This document shows, piece after piece, positions 1 to 6,389 of a stretch of DNA of 15,389 nucleotides. Each line of letters starts with the position of its first letter. Positions within the stretch are counted from its first letter, which is position 1. The notes beneath the pieces are model-generated. The model ran no database searches and was not told the origin of the DNA. It worked only from the letters and a program-made list of their open reading frames with translations. The position numbers were made by a program, and so were the translations under genes. Origin of the DNA: Pseudomonadota bacterium (GTDB taxonomy: Bacteria; Desulfobacterota; Desulfobacteria; Desulfobacterales; Desulfosarcinaceae); the NCBI GenBank assembly GCA_023435265.1, contig JAEYRZ010000139.1:1-15389 (forward strand), read 5' to 3'.

Positions 1-1
1 C

Positions 2-118
2 ACCTGCAATGGTCCGCGGCAGGTCGTTAAAGCCCTGCGGCTGGGTCTGGACGGCGTCATTACCGATCGACCCGGCTGGCTCACCCGGTTATGGGCCCGC
101 GCACCGCAACCTTTTTAA
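2..118 (+). CDS. Glycerophosphodiester phosphodiesterase, C-terminal fragment (gene starts outside the window)
   Basis: An open frame runs from the window edge to a TAA at 116-118 and gives 38 residues. It contains GLDGVITDRPGWL, the C-terminal signature of glycerophosphodiester phosphodiesterases, in which the last beta strand of the TIM barrel reads roughly G(V/I)DG(I/V)ITD(R/Y)P. The family cleaves glycerophosphodiesters to an alcohol and glycerol-3-phosphate. The next gene, 13 nt downstream on the same strand, is a glycerol-3-phosphate dehydrogenase, so product and substrate match and the two are probably co-transcribed. Only the tail is visible, so length, catalytic residues and localisation cannot be judged. 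The identification rests on a short motif plus context. Confidence 0.7.
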   Translation, partial: TCNGPRQVVKALRLGLDGVITDRPGWLTRLWARAPQPF

Positions 119-124
119 GAAGGG
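118..124 (+). promoter_or_regulatory. Ribosome binding site that decides the glpD start
   Basis: AGAAGGG lies 7 nt before ATG 132. It supports the start at 132 over the upstream in-frame ATG at 9, which falls inside the preceding phosphodiesterase gene. Confidence 0.7.
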
Positions 125-131
125 AATTCCC

Positions 132-1793
132 ATGGCCCGCGATATTGAAGCCTTGCGCAACGGCCCTTTCGATGTGCTGGTGATCGGCGGCGGCATCTAC
201 GGGGCCTGGACCGCGCTGCAAGCGGTGCGCCTGGGGCTTAAAACCGCCATCGTGGACAAAGGGGACTGGGGCAGCGGCGCTTCCATGGCCTCGACCAAGC
301 TGATCCACGGGGGATTGCGCTATCTCGAGCACATGCGCCTGGACCTGGTGCACACCTCGCTGGAGGAGCGCCGCGAGTTGAGCACTCTTTTGCCTCACAT
401 GGTCCGGCCGCTGCGCTTTTTCATTCCTTTCTATCAGGACAACCGGGTCGGCCCGTTCAAGCTCAAGACCGGCTTGTGGCTCTACGATCTCATGGCGGGC
501 AAAAACCAGCCCGTGCCGCCGCACACGCGTGTCAGCCGCGGCGAAGCGGCCCGCCGCTATCCTTTTTTGAACCCGCAGGGGTTGACCGGCGGCTTCACGT
601 ACGGCGACTGCCAGACCGATGATTTCCGCTTCGTGCTGGGCGTCATCGCCGCGGCCCGGCAGTCCGGGGCCGTTGCCCTCAACTATGTCAAGGCGGTGCG
701 GTTGGCGTCGCGCGGCCGCACCGTCACGGGTGCGCTGGTGCAGGACCTGGTCGGCGGCGCCAGCTTCGAGGTGCCGGCCCGGGTGGTGGTCAATGCCACC
801 GGGCCCTGGGTGTCCCTGCTGGACGATATCCACGTGCTTTCGAGCCAGGTGCGCTACAGCAGAGGGGTTCACCTGGTCATGCCGCCGCTGCCCACCGAGG
901 ACGCTTTGCTGCTGATGTCGCGCCGCGACAGCCGCATCTTCTTCATTGTCCCCTGGTACGGCCGTTCGCTCCTTGGAACCACCGACGGCGACTTCACCGG
1001 CCATCCGGATGCTGTCGCGATCGACCCATCCGATGTGGATTATCTGCTGGGCGAAGCCAATCGCCATCTGCATGGAATTCATTGGACGAAAGAGAATGTT
1101 TTGGGCGGGTTCGCCGGCCTGCGCACGCTGCAGAACGAAGGGGGCAAAACCTTGAGCCAGGTGACCCGCGAATGGACCATGCTGGAGCCCCGGCCCGGCC
1201 TGTTGGTTTCGATCGGCGGCAAGTTCACCTCGGCGCGCATCGATGCCGGTAAAATGGTGACGCGCATCCTGCGCATGCTCGGCCGGCCCGCCGACGTGGA
1301 AGACGCAATGGCCGGTTTCCGGCTCCCGACGGTTCCAGCGGGGGAATTCGGAAAATGGCGCCGCGAAACGATGCCCGAGGTCCTGGCCGCCGGAGTGGAT
1401 GAGACGACCGCCGCATTCATGCTGCTGCGTTTCGGCACGGCGGTTCCGGCAATTCTGGAAATATTGAAACAACGGCCCGTGCTGGCCCGCCGCATCGCGT
1501 CCGAAGTGCCTTTCTGCCGCGCCGAAGTGGTCTACAGCCTGCGCCATGAAATGGTGGTCCACCTTGAAGATCTGCTGCGCAGGCGGCTACCGCTCACCAT
1601 CCTGCTGCACTCGGATTTGTGGCTGGCCGAGGAGTTGGCCGAGTTGGCCGCAGCCGAACTGAAGTGGTCGCCCTCGGACCGGCAAACCGAGGTGAATCAT
1701 CTGATGTCGCGCTGGTGGCGACCAGGTTTCGATTGTCAGGCGGCCGGGCAAGGCCCGCGGCTTGGGACAACGGCCCCTCAGGCCGGAAATTGA
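132..1793 (+). CDS. glpD: FAD-dependent glycerol-3-phosphate dehydrogenase
   Basis: Oxidises sn-glycerol-3-phosphate to dihydroxyacetone phosphate at the membrane and passes electrons through FAD to quinone. The 553-residue product opens with the Rossmann dinucleotide motif IGGGIYGA (about 18-25). The family signature STKLIHGGLRYLE follows at 54-66. The middle has the DAO-fold pattern LLGTTDGDF and, later, SIGGKFTSAR. The C-terminal helical domain carries EMVVHLEDLLRRRLPL, typical of the GlpA/GlpD C-terminal domain. Length matches the single-subunit GlpD class (about 500-560). No membrane segment is evident, consistent with a peripheral enzyme. It lies 13 nt after a glycerophosphodiester phosphodiesterase, so the pair forms a glycerolipid-salvage unit. 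No GlpB/GlpC genes follow. An anaerobic GlpA-like role cannot be excluded from sequence alone. Confidence 0.9.
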   Translation: MARDIEALRNGPFDVLVIGGGIYGAWTALQAVRLGLKTAIVDKGDWGSGASMASTKLIHGGLRYLEHMRLDLVHTSLEERRELSTLLPHMVRPLRFFIPFYQDNRVGPFKLKTGLWLYDLMAGKNQPVPPHTRVSRGEAARRYPFLNPQGLTGGFTYGDCQTDDFRFVLGVIAAARQSGAVALNYVKAVRLASRGRTVTGALVQDLVGGASFEVPARVVVNATGPWVSLLDDIHVLSSQVRYSRGVHLVMPPLPTEDALLLMSRRDSRIFFIVPWYGRSLLGTTDGDFTGHPDAVAIDPSDVDYLLGEANRHLHGIHWTKENVLGGFAGLRTLQNEGGKTLSQVTREWTMLEPRPGLLVSIGGKFTSARIDAGKMVTRILRMLGRPADVEDAMAGFRLPTVPAGEFGKWRRETMPEVLAAGVDETTAAFMLLRFGTAVPAILEILKQRPVLARRIASEVPFCRAEVVYSLRHEMVVHLEDLLRRRLPLTILLHSDLWLAEELAELAAAELKWSPSDRQTEVNHLMSRWWRPGFDCQAAGQGPRLGTTAPQAGN

Positions 1794-1950
1794 ACCCGAG
1801 CCCACAGACGGAAGCGGCGGCGCTGCGTGCGCCGGACCGAATCCGGAAGCCCGCGCCGCACCGCTCATTCCGGTGGCTGCGGCGCCCCACGTCATCCGGT
1901 GGCCGCCATGCGCCGTCAGACCGCCGCCGCAATTTTACTGCTTGCACCGT

Positions 1951-1977
1951 ATAGGAATCGCTGCTCCAGATTCCTAT
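1951..1977. promoter_or_regulatory. Perfect 9-bp inverted repeat between glpD and the SHOCT gene
   Basis: ATAGGAATC (1951-1959) and GATTCCTAT (1969-1977) are exact reverse complements around a 9-nt spacer. No T-run follows, so it is a poor intrinsic terminator. It could be an operator for the gene starting at 2028 or a transcript hairpin. The rest of the 234-bp spacer (1794-2027) shows no convincing promoter or coding frame. Confidence 0.4.
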
Positions 1978-2027
1978 CATTCATCAGCCTCAGGGAGATA
2001 CCGGAGGCACTCCTTGGAACAAAGGTC

Positions 2028-2399
2028 ATGCGCAGCGACGTCTCGATATCAAAAAAAATCCGGCGTGCCGGTGAACGCATCCACCGTTCTATGGTGCGGC
2101 TTGGCGTCACAGCCGGCGTACTGACGCTCCTGGCGGCCTGCACGCCGCCGCGGACCCCCAATCCCTACTCGGGGCGCTTCGGACATATGATGTATTACGG
2201 CTACGGAGGCATGTTCATGTGGCTGTTGTTCCTGATTCTCGCCGGCATGCTGATCTATTTTGTGGTGACCCAGGCCAGAAAACCCTCCGGGCCGGAAGGC
2301 CCGCCTGAAACCCCTCTGGACATTTTGAAAAAACGATACGCACGGGGCGAAATCGACAAAGCGGAATTCGAGCGGCTGAAGAAGGACCTCGAGGCCTGA
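2028..2399 (+). CDS. Small lipobox/transmembrane protein with C-terminal SHOCT domain
   Basis: The 123-residue reading from ATG 2028 has a positive N-terminus, a hydrophobic stretch ending in a lipobox LLAAC (Cys38), a Gly/Tyr/Met-rich linker (GHMMYYGYGGMF), one strong membrane helix at about 62-81, and a SHOCT motif at about 94-122 (ETPLDILKKRYARGEIDKAEFERLKKDLE). SHOCT domains are short helical modules found at the ends of membrane or secreted proteins; their function is poorly defined. The start is uncertain: ATG 2091 (MVRLG) would give a compact lipoprotein signal of 16 residues before the cysteine, and neither start has a good Shine-Dalgarno. If lipidated, the protein would be tethered at Cys38 and also cross the membrane, leaving SHOCT in the cytoplasm. 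That is inference. It appears monocistronic. Confidence 0.7.
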   Translation: MRSDVSISKKIRRAGERIHRSMVRLGVTAGVLTLLAACTPPRTPNPYSGRFGHMMYYGYGGMFMWLLFLILAGMLIYFVVTQARKPSGPEGPPETPLDILKKRYARGEIDKAEFERLKKDLEA

Positions 2400-2444
2400 A
2401 GGGCTGCCGCTGTCGCCCGTATTTACCCGTCGTCGCTTTTTTAG

Positions 2445-2474
2445 TTGACATTGCGGCTTTTTTCATCGACTAAA
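2445..2474 (+). promoter_or_regulatory. Candidate sigma-70 promoter for the GntR/TRAP locus
   Basis: A perfect -35 box TTGACA lies at 2445-2450. The best -10 match after an 18-bp spacer is ACTAAA (2469-2474), which is weak. Its value lies in position: the GntR palindrome at 2473-2493 begins at the -10 box, as expected for an autorepressed promoter. Confidence 0.5.
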
Positions 2475-2493
2475 TTGTATACATTATACAATT
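2473..2493. promoter_or_regulatory. GntR-family operator palindrome
   Basis: Arms AATTGTATA (2473-2481) and TATACAATT (2485-2493) are exact inverted repeats around CAT. The TTGTA/TACAA half-sites are of the kind bound by FadR/VanR-subfamily (FCD-domain) GntR regulators. The site lies 57 nt before the start of such a regulator and overlaps or follows the putative -10 box, so autoregulation by repression is the natural reading. No second copy was found upstream of dctP, so the site may control the whole locus by read-through. Confidence 0.75.
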
Positions 2494-2550
2494 ACGTCTC
2501 AATCTGCAGCCGCTGCGCTCACCCCTGACCGCCACCTCGAGGTTCACGAA

Positions 2551-3213
2551 ATGGAACGGATCGAAGTCCGCATACTGCACCAGGACGTCGCCGGAAAATT
2601 GCGCGAGATGATCCGCAAAGGTGTTCTGATCCGTGGCCAACGGATCGTCGAAGCCGACATTTGCGCCGAGATCGGAGTAAGTCGGACGCCCCTGCGCGAG
2701 GCACTCCGGGTGCTGGAGTCCGAAGGCCTGGTGGAGTTGATCCCCCACAGGGGCGCTTACATCCGCAAGCCTTCGAAGACGGAAATCAACGAGATGTTCG
2801 AGGTGATGGGATTGCTGGAGAGCGCCTGCGCCCGCCTTGCCGCGCAGAAAATGAACGCTGCGGCATTCGGCAGGTTCGAAAGGCTGCACCGGCGAATCGA
2901 GAAATACTATGCCGCCGGTGACCGGGACAAATATATCGCCGCCAACAACCAGCTGCACGCGTTTATTCAGGAGTTGGCCGGCAACAGCGTCCTGGACGAC
3001 ATCGTGGGCAAGCTGCGGCGAAAGGTCGCGTTGTACCGACACCAGCAGATTTACGCACCGCGGCGCCTAGACGAATCGATGGCCGAGCATCGTGAAATTC
3101 TGGAAGCCTTCCGGCGGCGAGACTCTGCAGCTGCGGAAGCAGCCATGAAAAACCATCTCGAACAGCAGGGCAAGGCTTTGCTCCGCATTTTTCAAACGTC
3201 CGCCGAGAACTGA
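2551..3213 (+). CDS. GntR-family (FCD domain) transcriptional regulator
   Basis: A 220-residue regulator, normal length for the FadR/VanR branch. The N-terminal winged helix (about 5-72) includes the recognition-helix motif GVSRTPLREALRVLESEGLVEL and the wing PHRGAYI. The C-terminal all-helical FCD domain (about 77-205) has a metal/ligand-site pattern: N132-x3-H136, H180 in AEHREILEAF and H202 in KNHLEQQG. The first ligand is Asn where many family members have Asp. A GAGG at 2539-2542 precedes ATG 2551. A matching palindrome lies just upstream, so it probably represses itself and, by read-through, the TRAP/ligase genes until it binds an organic-acid effector. The effector cannot be read from sequence. 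MatR-type regulators of malonate genes belong to the same subfamily, which fits the neighbours. Confidence 0.9.
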   Translation: MERIEVRILHQDVAGKLREMIRKGVLIRGQRIVEADICAEIGVSRTPLREALRVLESEGLVELIPHRGAYIRKPSKTEINEMFEVMGLLESACARLAAQKMNAAAFGRFERLHRRIEKYYAAGDRDKYIAANNQLHAFIQELAGNSVLDDIVGKLRRKVALYRHQQIYAPRRLDESMAEHREILEAFRRRDSAAAEAAMKNHLEQQGKALLRIFQTSAEN

Positions 3214-3221
3214 TTTCCAAG

Positions 3222-3278
3222 GGTCCGACAAGGACCGCTTTTCGAACCGCGTAAACCCGGCAACCCCTGCATGGGGTT
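3222..3278 (+). other. Two short hairpins between gntR and dctP
   Basis: GGTCC/GGACC (3222-3226 and 3232-3236, loop GACAA) is followed by GCTTTTC. AACCCC/GGGGTT (3262-3267 and 3273-3278, loop TGCAT) lies just before the dctP ribosome site. Both stems are short and neither has a clear T-tract. They could be weak terminators or mRNA processing/stability elements that set regulator versus transporter levels. Confidence 0.3.
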
Positions 3279-3292
3279 TCCATTAAACGCGC

Positions 3293-3300
3293 AAGGAGGA
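3293..3300 (+). promoter_or_regulatory. Strong ribosome binding site of dctP
   Basis: AAGGAGGA ends 5 nt before ATG 3306. It is the strongest Shine-Dalgarno in the locus, consistent with the need for excess periplasmic binding protein over the membrane subunits. Confidence 0.8.
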
Positions 3301-3305
3301 GAAGC

Positions 3306-4319
3306 ATGCAGTCCAGGAGACCTGTTCACAAAGGCTTGACGATGGTTGCAGCATTGTGCTGCGCGGTTCTGTCGCTGTCGGCTTTTACCGGAGCCCTCGC
3401 GGCGGAATTCAAAATTTCACACCAGTTCGCCGAATCGGACGCGCGGCACGCCCTGGCGGTGGAGTTCGCCTCCAAGGTGGAGAAGGCGACCAACGGCGCC
3501 GTGACCTTCAAACTGTTCCCGTCATCGGCGCTTTTCAAGGCCACGGCCCAGTACGAGGCCATGCTCAAGGGCGCCTTGGAGATGTCCGTATTCCCGCTGG
3601 CCTACGCCTCAGGCAAGATCCCCGAACTGGAGATCACCCTCATGCCCTGCATCATCTCCAACGTAGACGACGGGATGGCGTGGCGCAACAAGGAGATCGG
3701 CAAGCGCGTGGCCAAGATTTGCGAGGACAAGGGCATGAAAATCCTTACCTGGTTATGGTATGGCGGGGGCATCGGCAGCCGCGGCAAGCCGGTCATCCTG
3801 CCGGCCGATGCCAAGCAACTGAAGTTCCGTGCGGCGGGCAAGATGTTCGAGACCATGCTCAACGCGCAGGGCGCTTCGATCACCAGCATGGCATCCTCCG
3901 AGATCTACATGGCCCTGCAGACCCGCGTGCTCGATGCCTGCCTGACCTCGGCCGAATCCTTCATTTCCTACCGCCTGTACGAGCAGCTCGAGTACTTCAA
4001 CACACCGGAGAACTACTCGATCTGGTACATGGCCGAGCCTCTGGTGGTCAGCATGAAAGCCTGGTCCAAGCTTTCTTCCGCGCAGCAGAAGATATTCGAG
4101 AAGACGGGCCTGGAACTGGAACAGAAGGCGCGCGACGACGCCGTGGCCGCCAACAAGGAAGTGACGCGGGTGTTCAATGCAAAAGGCGTCAAGGTACACG
4201 AAATGAATGAGGCGGAGTGGCAGGCCTGGGAAAAAGTGGCCCGCGAGACCGCCTGGAAGGCCTTCGCCAAGGATGTCCCCCAGGGTCAGGAACTGTTGGA
4301 TCTGGCGGTTCAGAAGTAA
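3306..4319 (+). CDS. dctP: TRAP transporter substrate-binding protein (DctP family)
   Basis: A periplasmic receptor that captures a small organic acid and delivers it to the DctQM membrane complex. The 337-residue product has a classic signal peptide: basic start (MQSRRPVHKG), hydrophobic core at about 12-28, and probable cleavage after ALAA (Ala33). The mature part has the DctP pattern: KISHQFAESDARHALAVEFASKVEKAT at the start, then LKFRAAGKMFETML with the conserved carboxylate-binding arginine at about 175. Next come the hinge region SSEIYMALQTRVLDAC and the C-terminal WSKLSSAQQKIFEKTGLELEQKARDDA. Length is typical (320-340). The ligand cannot be read from sequence; the downstream MatB-like ligase suggests malonate or a related dicarboxylate. 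A 262-bp gap to dctQ is unusually long for a TRAP operon. Confidence 0.9.
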   Translation: MQSRRPVHKGLTMVAALCCAVLSLSAFTGALAAEFKISHQFAESDARHALAVEFASKVEKATNGAVTFKLFPSSALFKATAQYEAMLKGALEMSVFPLAYASGKIPELEITLMPCIISNVDDGMAWRNKEIGKRVAKICEDKGMKILTWLWYGGGIGSRGKPVILPADAKQLKFRAAGKMFETMLNAQGASITSMASSEIYMALQTRVLDACLTSAESFISYRLYEQLEYFNTPENYSIWYMAEPLVVSMKAWSKLSSAQQKIFEKTGLELEQKARDDAVAANKEVTRVFNAKGVKVHEMNEAEWQAWEKVARETAWKAFAKDVPQGQELLDLAVQK

Positions 4320-4393
4320 AACCCCGGAATGCCGAACCCTGCGTAGCCCGGGAGCCGCTGGATTTCTGTCCTGGAGCTGAATCCGTGGGTATC

Positions 4394-4438
4394 GATGAGT
4401 TCGCAAAAAGTTTCCAAACCGACGGCGGCCGTAAAAAG
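4394..4438 (-). repeat. Dispersed intergenic repeat, copy A (inverted)
   Basis: Read on the minus strand, this 45-nt stretch begins CTTTTTACGG and contains GCCGTCGGTTTGGAAAC followed by TTTTTGCGAACTCATC. It aligns closely with 11337-11380 and 7920-7952 on the + strand. It lies in the 262-bp gap between dctP and dctQ; the rest of that gap (4320-4581) holds nothing else I can recognise. Confidence 0.65.
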
Positions 4439-4581
4439 ATCGAGGCGGCGCGAAGTCTCGTGCCCCGAATCGCTCGTGCAGCACGCCGCGATGGAGCGCA
4501 AACGGATATCGGCTTATAGGGCGCCGTCCAGGATTGGTGTTCGACGTCAACCGCATGCAGCATAAGCCGGGAGGAACCCTC

Positions 4582-5151
4582 ATGTCCCGTCGGAACGGTG
4601 TTTTCGAGATCGTCAACCGTTTGTCTCAATTGGCCGGGTATGTGTCGGCGCTGGCCATTCTGGCCGCGACGCTGATCATCGTCGAGCAGGTGCTCGTGCG
4701 TTACATCTTCCGGTCGCCGACTATCTGGCAGGTCGAAACGGCCGTCTACCTACTGATCGCGGCCACCTTTCTGGGCTCGGCCTACGGCCTCAAGGAAAAC
4801 GCGCATATCTCAATCGACATGTTCATCCTTTACCTGCCGGAGGGCGTGCGCCGGAAGCTCGAACTGACCACCATGGCGGTCGCCATGGCGTTTTGCTTTT
4901 TCCTGGCCTACCGCGGCGCGGTGATGTGGTGGGAAGCCTTCGAAGGCAACTGGCGCTCTTCCTCGCTGCTCTCCGTACCCCTGGTTTATCCGTATGCGCT
5001 TATCCCCGTGGGGATGTTCCTTACCGGCCTGCAGTATATCGTCAAGATTCACGGAGTGCTTTTTCCGGAAGAAGATCTCACCCCGGCCTCCGGGCGCCCG
5101 CTGGCCGCAGCGGACCGGGCCGTGGCTCAAACAAAAGGAGCTCCATCATGA
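4582..5151 (+). CDS. dctQ: TRAP transporter small membrane subunit (DctQ family)
   Basis: The 189-residue small membrane subunit pairs with DctM to form the translocation unit. About four membrane helices are visible: roughly 15-37, 53-70, 88-110 and 132-152. Family motifs are the RYIFRSPTIWQVE region after helix 1 and GSAYGLKENAHISIDM, which carries the characteristic H-x-x-x-D. The start at 4582 is chosen because GGGAGG (4569-4574) precedes it at good spacing; an upstream in-frame ATG at 4534 lacks a ribosome site. The stop TGA overlaps the dctM ATG by 4 nt (ATGA), so the two are translationally coupled. The tail after helix 4 is hydrophilic and variable. Confidence 0.9.
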   Translation: MSRRNGVFEIVNRLSQLAGYVSALAILAATLIIVEQVLVRYIFRSPTIWQVETAVYLLIAATFLGSAYGLKENAHISIDMFILYLPEGVRRKLELTTMAVAMAFCFFLAYRGAVMWWEAFEGNWRSSSLLSVPLVYPYALIPVGMFLTGLQYIVKIHGVLFPEEDLTPASGRPLAAADRAVAQTKGAPS

Positions 5152-6365
5152 ACCCGCTGTCTACGGGCGCCGTCGTCATTGTGATGGCTGTTTTTTTTCT
5201 GTTCAGCGGCATGCCCATCGCCTTTGCGCTGGGGGTAACCTCGCTGGCGGCCATGCTCCTGTTCATGGACAGTTACCAGGTGGCCGTGATGGCCGAAACG
5301 ATCTTCGAAGGCGTGAACGATTTCGGCATGCTCTCCATCCCGCTGTTCATCTTCATGGGCATGATCGCCGCCTTGACCCGGGCGGGGGCGGACCTGTACG
5401 AATGCTTTCATCGCTGGCTGGTCAAGGTACCCGGCGGGCTGGGCATCGGCAACATCGGTGCCTGTTCGCTCTTCGCAGCCCTGACCGGCTCAAGCCCGGC
5501 CTGCGCGGCGGCCATCGGCACCATGGGCATTCCGGAGATGCGCAAACGGGGGTACCCGGCCGGCCTGGCCGCCGGCATCATTCCCGGGCTGATGATGACG
5601 GCCCTCTTTTCCGCTTACGTTCCCTTCGCCTTCAGGCGCCATACCCGGCGCGCGGTTGCCGCCGGAATGGCGCCGGCCGAACAAAGGGCCTACTCGTTTT
5701 CGGACAAACTCTCGATCACGGCCAAAATCCTGCCCCTGATCGTGGTGGTGGCCCTGGTGCTTTCTTCTCTTTACACCGGCTGGGCCACGCCCAGCGAAGC
5801 CGCCGGGGTGGGCGCGTTTCTGGTCCTGCTGGTTGCCATGGCGCTTTACCGGATGTACCGCCCGCGCGACCTGAAAACCATCATGATGCGGACCTGCAAG
5901 GAGAGCACGATGATCATGATGATCATCGCCACTTCTTTTCTCTTCGGTTCGATCCTGACCCACCTCTATATCGCCCAGACACTGGCCGCCCAGATCGTCT
6001 CCCTGGAGGTCAACCGCTGGGTGATCATGGCACTGATCAATGTGCTGCTGCTGGTGGCCGGGTGTTTCCTGCCGCCGGTGGCGATCATTCTGATCATCTG
6101 CCCGATTCTGCACCCCATTATCACGGGATTGGGCTTCGACCCGATATGGTTCGGCGTGGTGATCACCCTCAACCTCGAAGCCGGTCTGATCACCCCGCCC
6201 GTCGGACTCAACCTGTACATCGTGCACGGCATCGCGCCGGACATCCCCTTGCAGAGGGTGCTGCAGGGGTCGATCCCCTTCGTCCTGCTGCTCTTGTTCG
6301 GGATTGTCATTTTGAGTATCTTTCCGCAACTGGCCACTTGGCTGCCGCACAGGATGATCGGTTGA
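5148..6365 (+). CDS. dctM: TRAP transporter large membrane subunit (DctM family), apparently internally shortened
   Basis: The large, ion-coupled subunit of the TRAP transporter. Start 5148 follows AAAGGAG (5134-5140) and overlaps dctQ. Family features include FSGMPIAFALG at the start, SIPLFIFMGMIAA (63-75), the first clamp motif ALTGSSPACAAAIGTMGIPEM (111-131), ATPSEAAGVGA (213-223) and the second-repeat motif LNLEAGLITPPVGLNLYIVHG (341-361). At residues 136-147, however, GYPAGLAA runs straight into GIIPGLMMTALF. In other DctM proteins about 30-36 residues separate these, including the highly conserved GTLGILIPPS-type motif and the segment before the GIIPG helix. The 405-residue length, against about 425-440 normally, agrees with this loss. 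The reading frame is intact, so it looks like an in-frame deletion; transport activity is doubtful. I place it from memory of the family, not an alignment. Confidence 0.88.
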   Translation: MNPLSTGAVVIVMAVFFLFSGMPIAFALGVTSLAAMLLFMDSYQVAVMAETIFEGVNDFGMLSIPLFIFMGMIAALTRAGADLYECFHRWLVKVPGGLGIGNIGACSLFAALTGSSPACAAAIGTMGIPEMRKRGYPAGLAAGIIPGLMMTALFSAYVPFAFRRHTRRAVAAGMAPAEQRAYSFSDKLSITAKILPLIVVVALVLSSLYTGWATPSEAAGVGAFLVLLVAMALYRMYRPRDLKTIMMRTCKESTMIMMIIATSFLFGSILTHLYIAQTLAAQIVSLEVNRWVIMALINVLLLVAGCFLPPVAIILIICPILHPIITGLGFDPIWFGVVITLNLEAGLITPPVGLNLYIVHGIAPDIPLQRVLQGSIPFVLLLLFGIVILSIFPQLATWLPHRMIG

Positions 6366-6389
6366 GCCGCCGTCGAAAGGGATAAAACT

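Noticed and set aside
81..1562. A 493-codon open frame on the minus strand opposite glpD
   Set aside because: It is antisense to a clearly recognised enzyme, its His/Arg/Gly/Gln-rich composition is typical of the reverse strand of GC-rich genes, and it has no recognisable motif.
3214..3305. A second GntR operator upstream of dctP
   Set aside because: No TTGTATA/TATACAA-type palindrome is present; only two short GC hairpins were found.
4893..5147. Upstream extension of the dctM frame into dctQ
   Set aside because: The ATGA overlap at 5148 with AAAGGAG in front gives a normal DctM N-terminus; the extension lies wholly within dctQ in another frame.
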